5,856 nt of DNA, taken from contig JAUZPW010000105.1 of NCBI GenBank assembly GCA_030705725.1, positions 1 through 5,856 of the forward strand, in the 5' to 3' direction. Shown here piece by piece: positions 5,224 through 5,856 of the stretch. The notes beneath the pieces were generated by a model. The model was given only the letters and a program-made list of their open reading frames with translations. It ran no database searches and was not told the DNA's origin. The translations under genes and the position numbers were made by a program. Source of the stretch: Bacillota bacterium (GTDB lineage: Bacteria > Bacillota > Clostridia > Oscillospirales > Butyricicoccaceae). Positions within the stretch are counted from its first letter, which is position 1. The number at the start of each line of letters is the position of its first letter.

Positions 5224-5856
5224 ATGAAAAAGCTAACCGCCGTTTTCATTGTTTTAATAATCGCCGTTTCGCTGTCTGGATGTATATTAAAAAGCGGCGA
5301 CGATCTTTTAAGCCTGCCCAAGCCGCCCAGCGATTATCTGGCTCTTCAGAAGAACCTCGATAAAATCGGGCAGTCTGGTGCCGGGCTGACTTCGCCTGTC
5401 AGCGGCAAAAATCAGGCGCCGATCCAGCTTGTCGATCTTGACGGAGACGGCGAAGCAGAGGCTATTTCCCTCTTCAGGCTCTCAGATTCCTCAGGCCAGT
5501 TCCGCGTTTACGTCCATAAAAAAGAAGGCGGTTCATACTCCGAGGTCGGCTATATAGAGGGACACGGCGACAGCATTGAATCCATCTCTTACCCGCGCTC
5601 GGATTCGAGCGGCGGCCGCAGCATACTGGTTTCGTGGAGGCTCGGGGCTTCCGAGCTCGGAATGACCGTGTACAGCTATGAAAACGGCCGTCTAAGGGCC
5701 ATGCTTGATTCGGAATATTCAAATCTTCTTATAGACGATATAGACCAGGACGGAACAGATGAAATCGTTACCGTTGTAAAGGAAGCCAAAACGAACCGTT
5801 TTGCCGCGAAACTGTATCTGTTTCAGAACGATACCCTCAAAATGGCCAGCGAAACG
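5224..5856 (+). CDS. Putative lipoprotein with FG-GAP/VCBS-like DxDxDG repeats (partial, runs off window)
   Basis: I do not recognise a specific function. The frame is open for 211 codons from the ATG at 5224 to the right edge, so the C-terminus is missing. GGAG with a 6-nt spacer supports the start. Residues 1-20 form a lipoprotein signal peptide: MKK, a hydrophobic stretch, then the lipobox LSGC with the lipid-carrying C20. The mature protein should therefore be tethered to the outer face of the membrane. A linker to about residue 65 is followed by PIQLVDLDGDGEAEAI (66-81) and, about 100 residues later, LLIDDIDQDGTDEIV (168-182). Both contain the DxDxDGxxE/DxDxDGxDE calcium-loop pattern of FG-GAP/VCBS beta-propeller blades, each leading into a beta-rich segment (FRVYVHKK, AKLYLFQN). 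The family suggests ligand or polysaccharide binding rather than catalysis; that is inference. It is divergent from the thioesterase, so a shared role is not implied. Confidence 0.85.
   Translation, partial: MKKLTAVFIVLIIAVSLSGCILKSGDDLLSLPKPPSDYLALQKNLDKIGQSGAGLTSPVSGKNQAPIQLVDLDGDGEAEAISLFRLSDSSGQFRVYVHKKEGGSYSEVGYIEGHGDSIESISYPRSDSSGGRSILVSWRLGASELGMTVYSYENGRLRAMLDSEYSNLLIDDIDQDGTDEIVTVVKEAKTNRFAAKLYLFQNDTLKMASET

Noticed and set aside
5474..5722. Minus-strand open frame of 82 codons opposite the lipoprotein
   Set aside because: It is an arginine-rich shadow frame without family features; the plus-strand lipoprotein frame has a signal peptide, lipobox and repeated motifs.

Overview
The window looks like housekeeping chromosome from an anaerobic, low-to-medium GC Firmicute of the Clostridia (Oscillospiraceae/Ruminococcaceae-like). 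The support is the kind of genes present: a short Mrp/NBP35 ATPase with an N-terminal cysteine cluster, a C_GCAxxG_C_C family protein, a bacterial FatA/B-type acyl-ACP thioesterase, and strong AGGAGG-like ribosome binding sites. The genus is an inference from family resemblance; no search was run. I see no mobile element, CRISPR array, tRNA or rRNA.

Layout: every gene from base 1 to 5050 is on the minus strand; only the last, partial gene (5224 to the right edge) is on the plus strand. Reading along the minus strand (right to left) there are three units. (1) The acyl-ACP thioesterase (4319-5050) has its own TATAAT promoter in the divergent intergenic region. (2) guaB (IMP dehydrogenase), mrp (Fe-S carrier ATPase) and a small cysteine-rich C_GCAxxG_C_C protein form a tight operon. 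It starts from a TTGACA promoter at 4262-4290 and ends at a strong symmetric hairpin terminator at 1400-1426. (3) asd (aspartate-semialdehyde dehydrogenase) is followed by the start of an aspartokinase gene cut by the left edge. These are two steps of the aspartate pathway to diaminopimelate/lysine, threonine and methionine.

On the plus strand, divergent from the thioesterase, is the first 211 codons of a lipoprotein. It has a clean lipobox and two DxDxDG calcium-loop-like motifs of the FG-GAP/VCBS kind. Its function is unknown.

Points worth a second look: a 22-bp tandem duplication of the 3' end of the thioesterase gene, next to the guaB promoter; a start-codon question in the C_GCAxxG_C_C gene, where the Shine-Dalgarno touches the ATG and a TTG three codons later is better spaced; the linkage of guaB with an Fe-S ATPase and an uncharacterised cysteine protein; and a perfect small palindrome between the ribosome binding region and start codon of the thioesterase. 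I found no strong evidence for a wholly new system.
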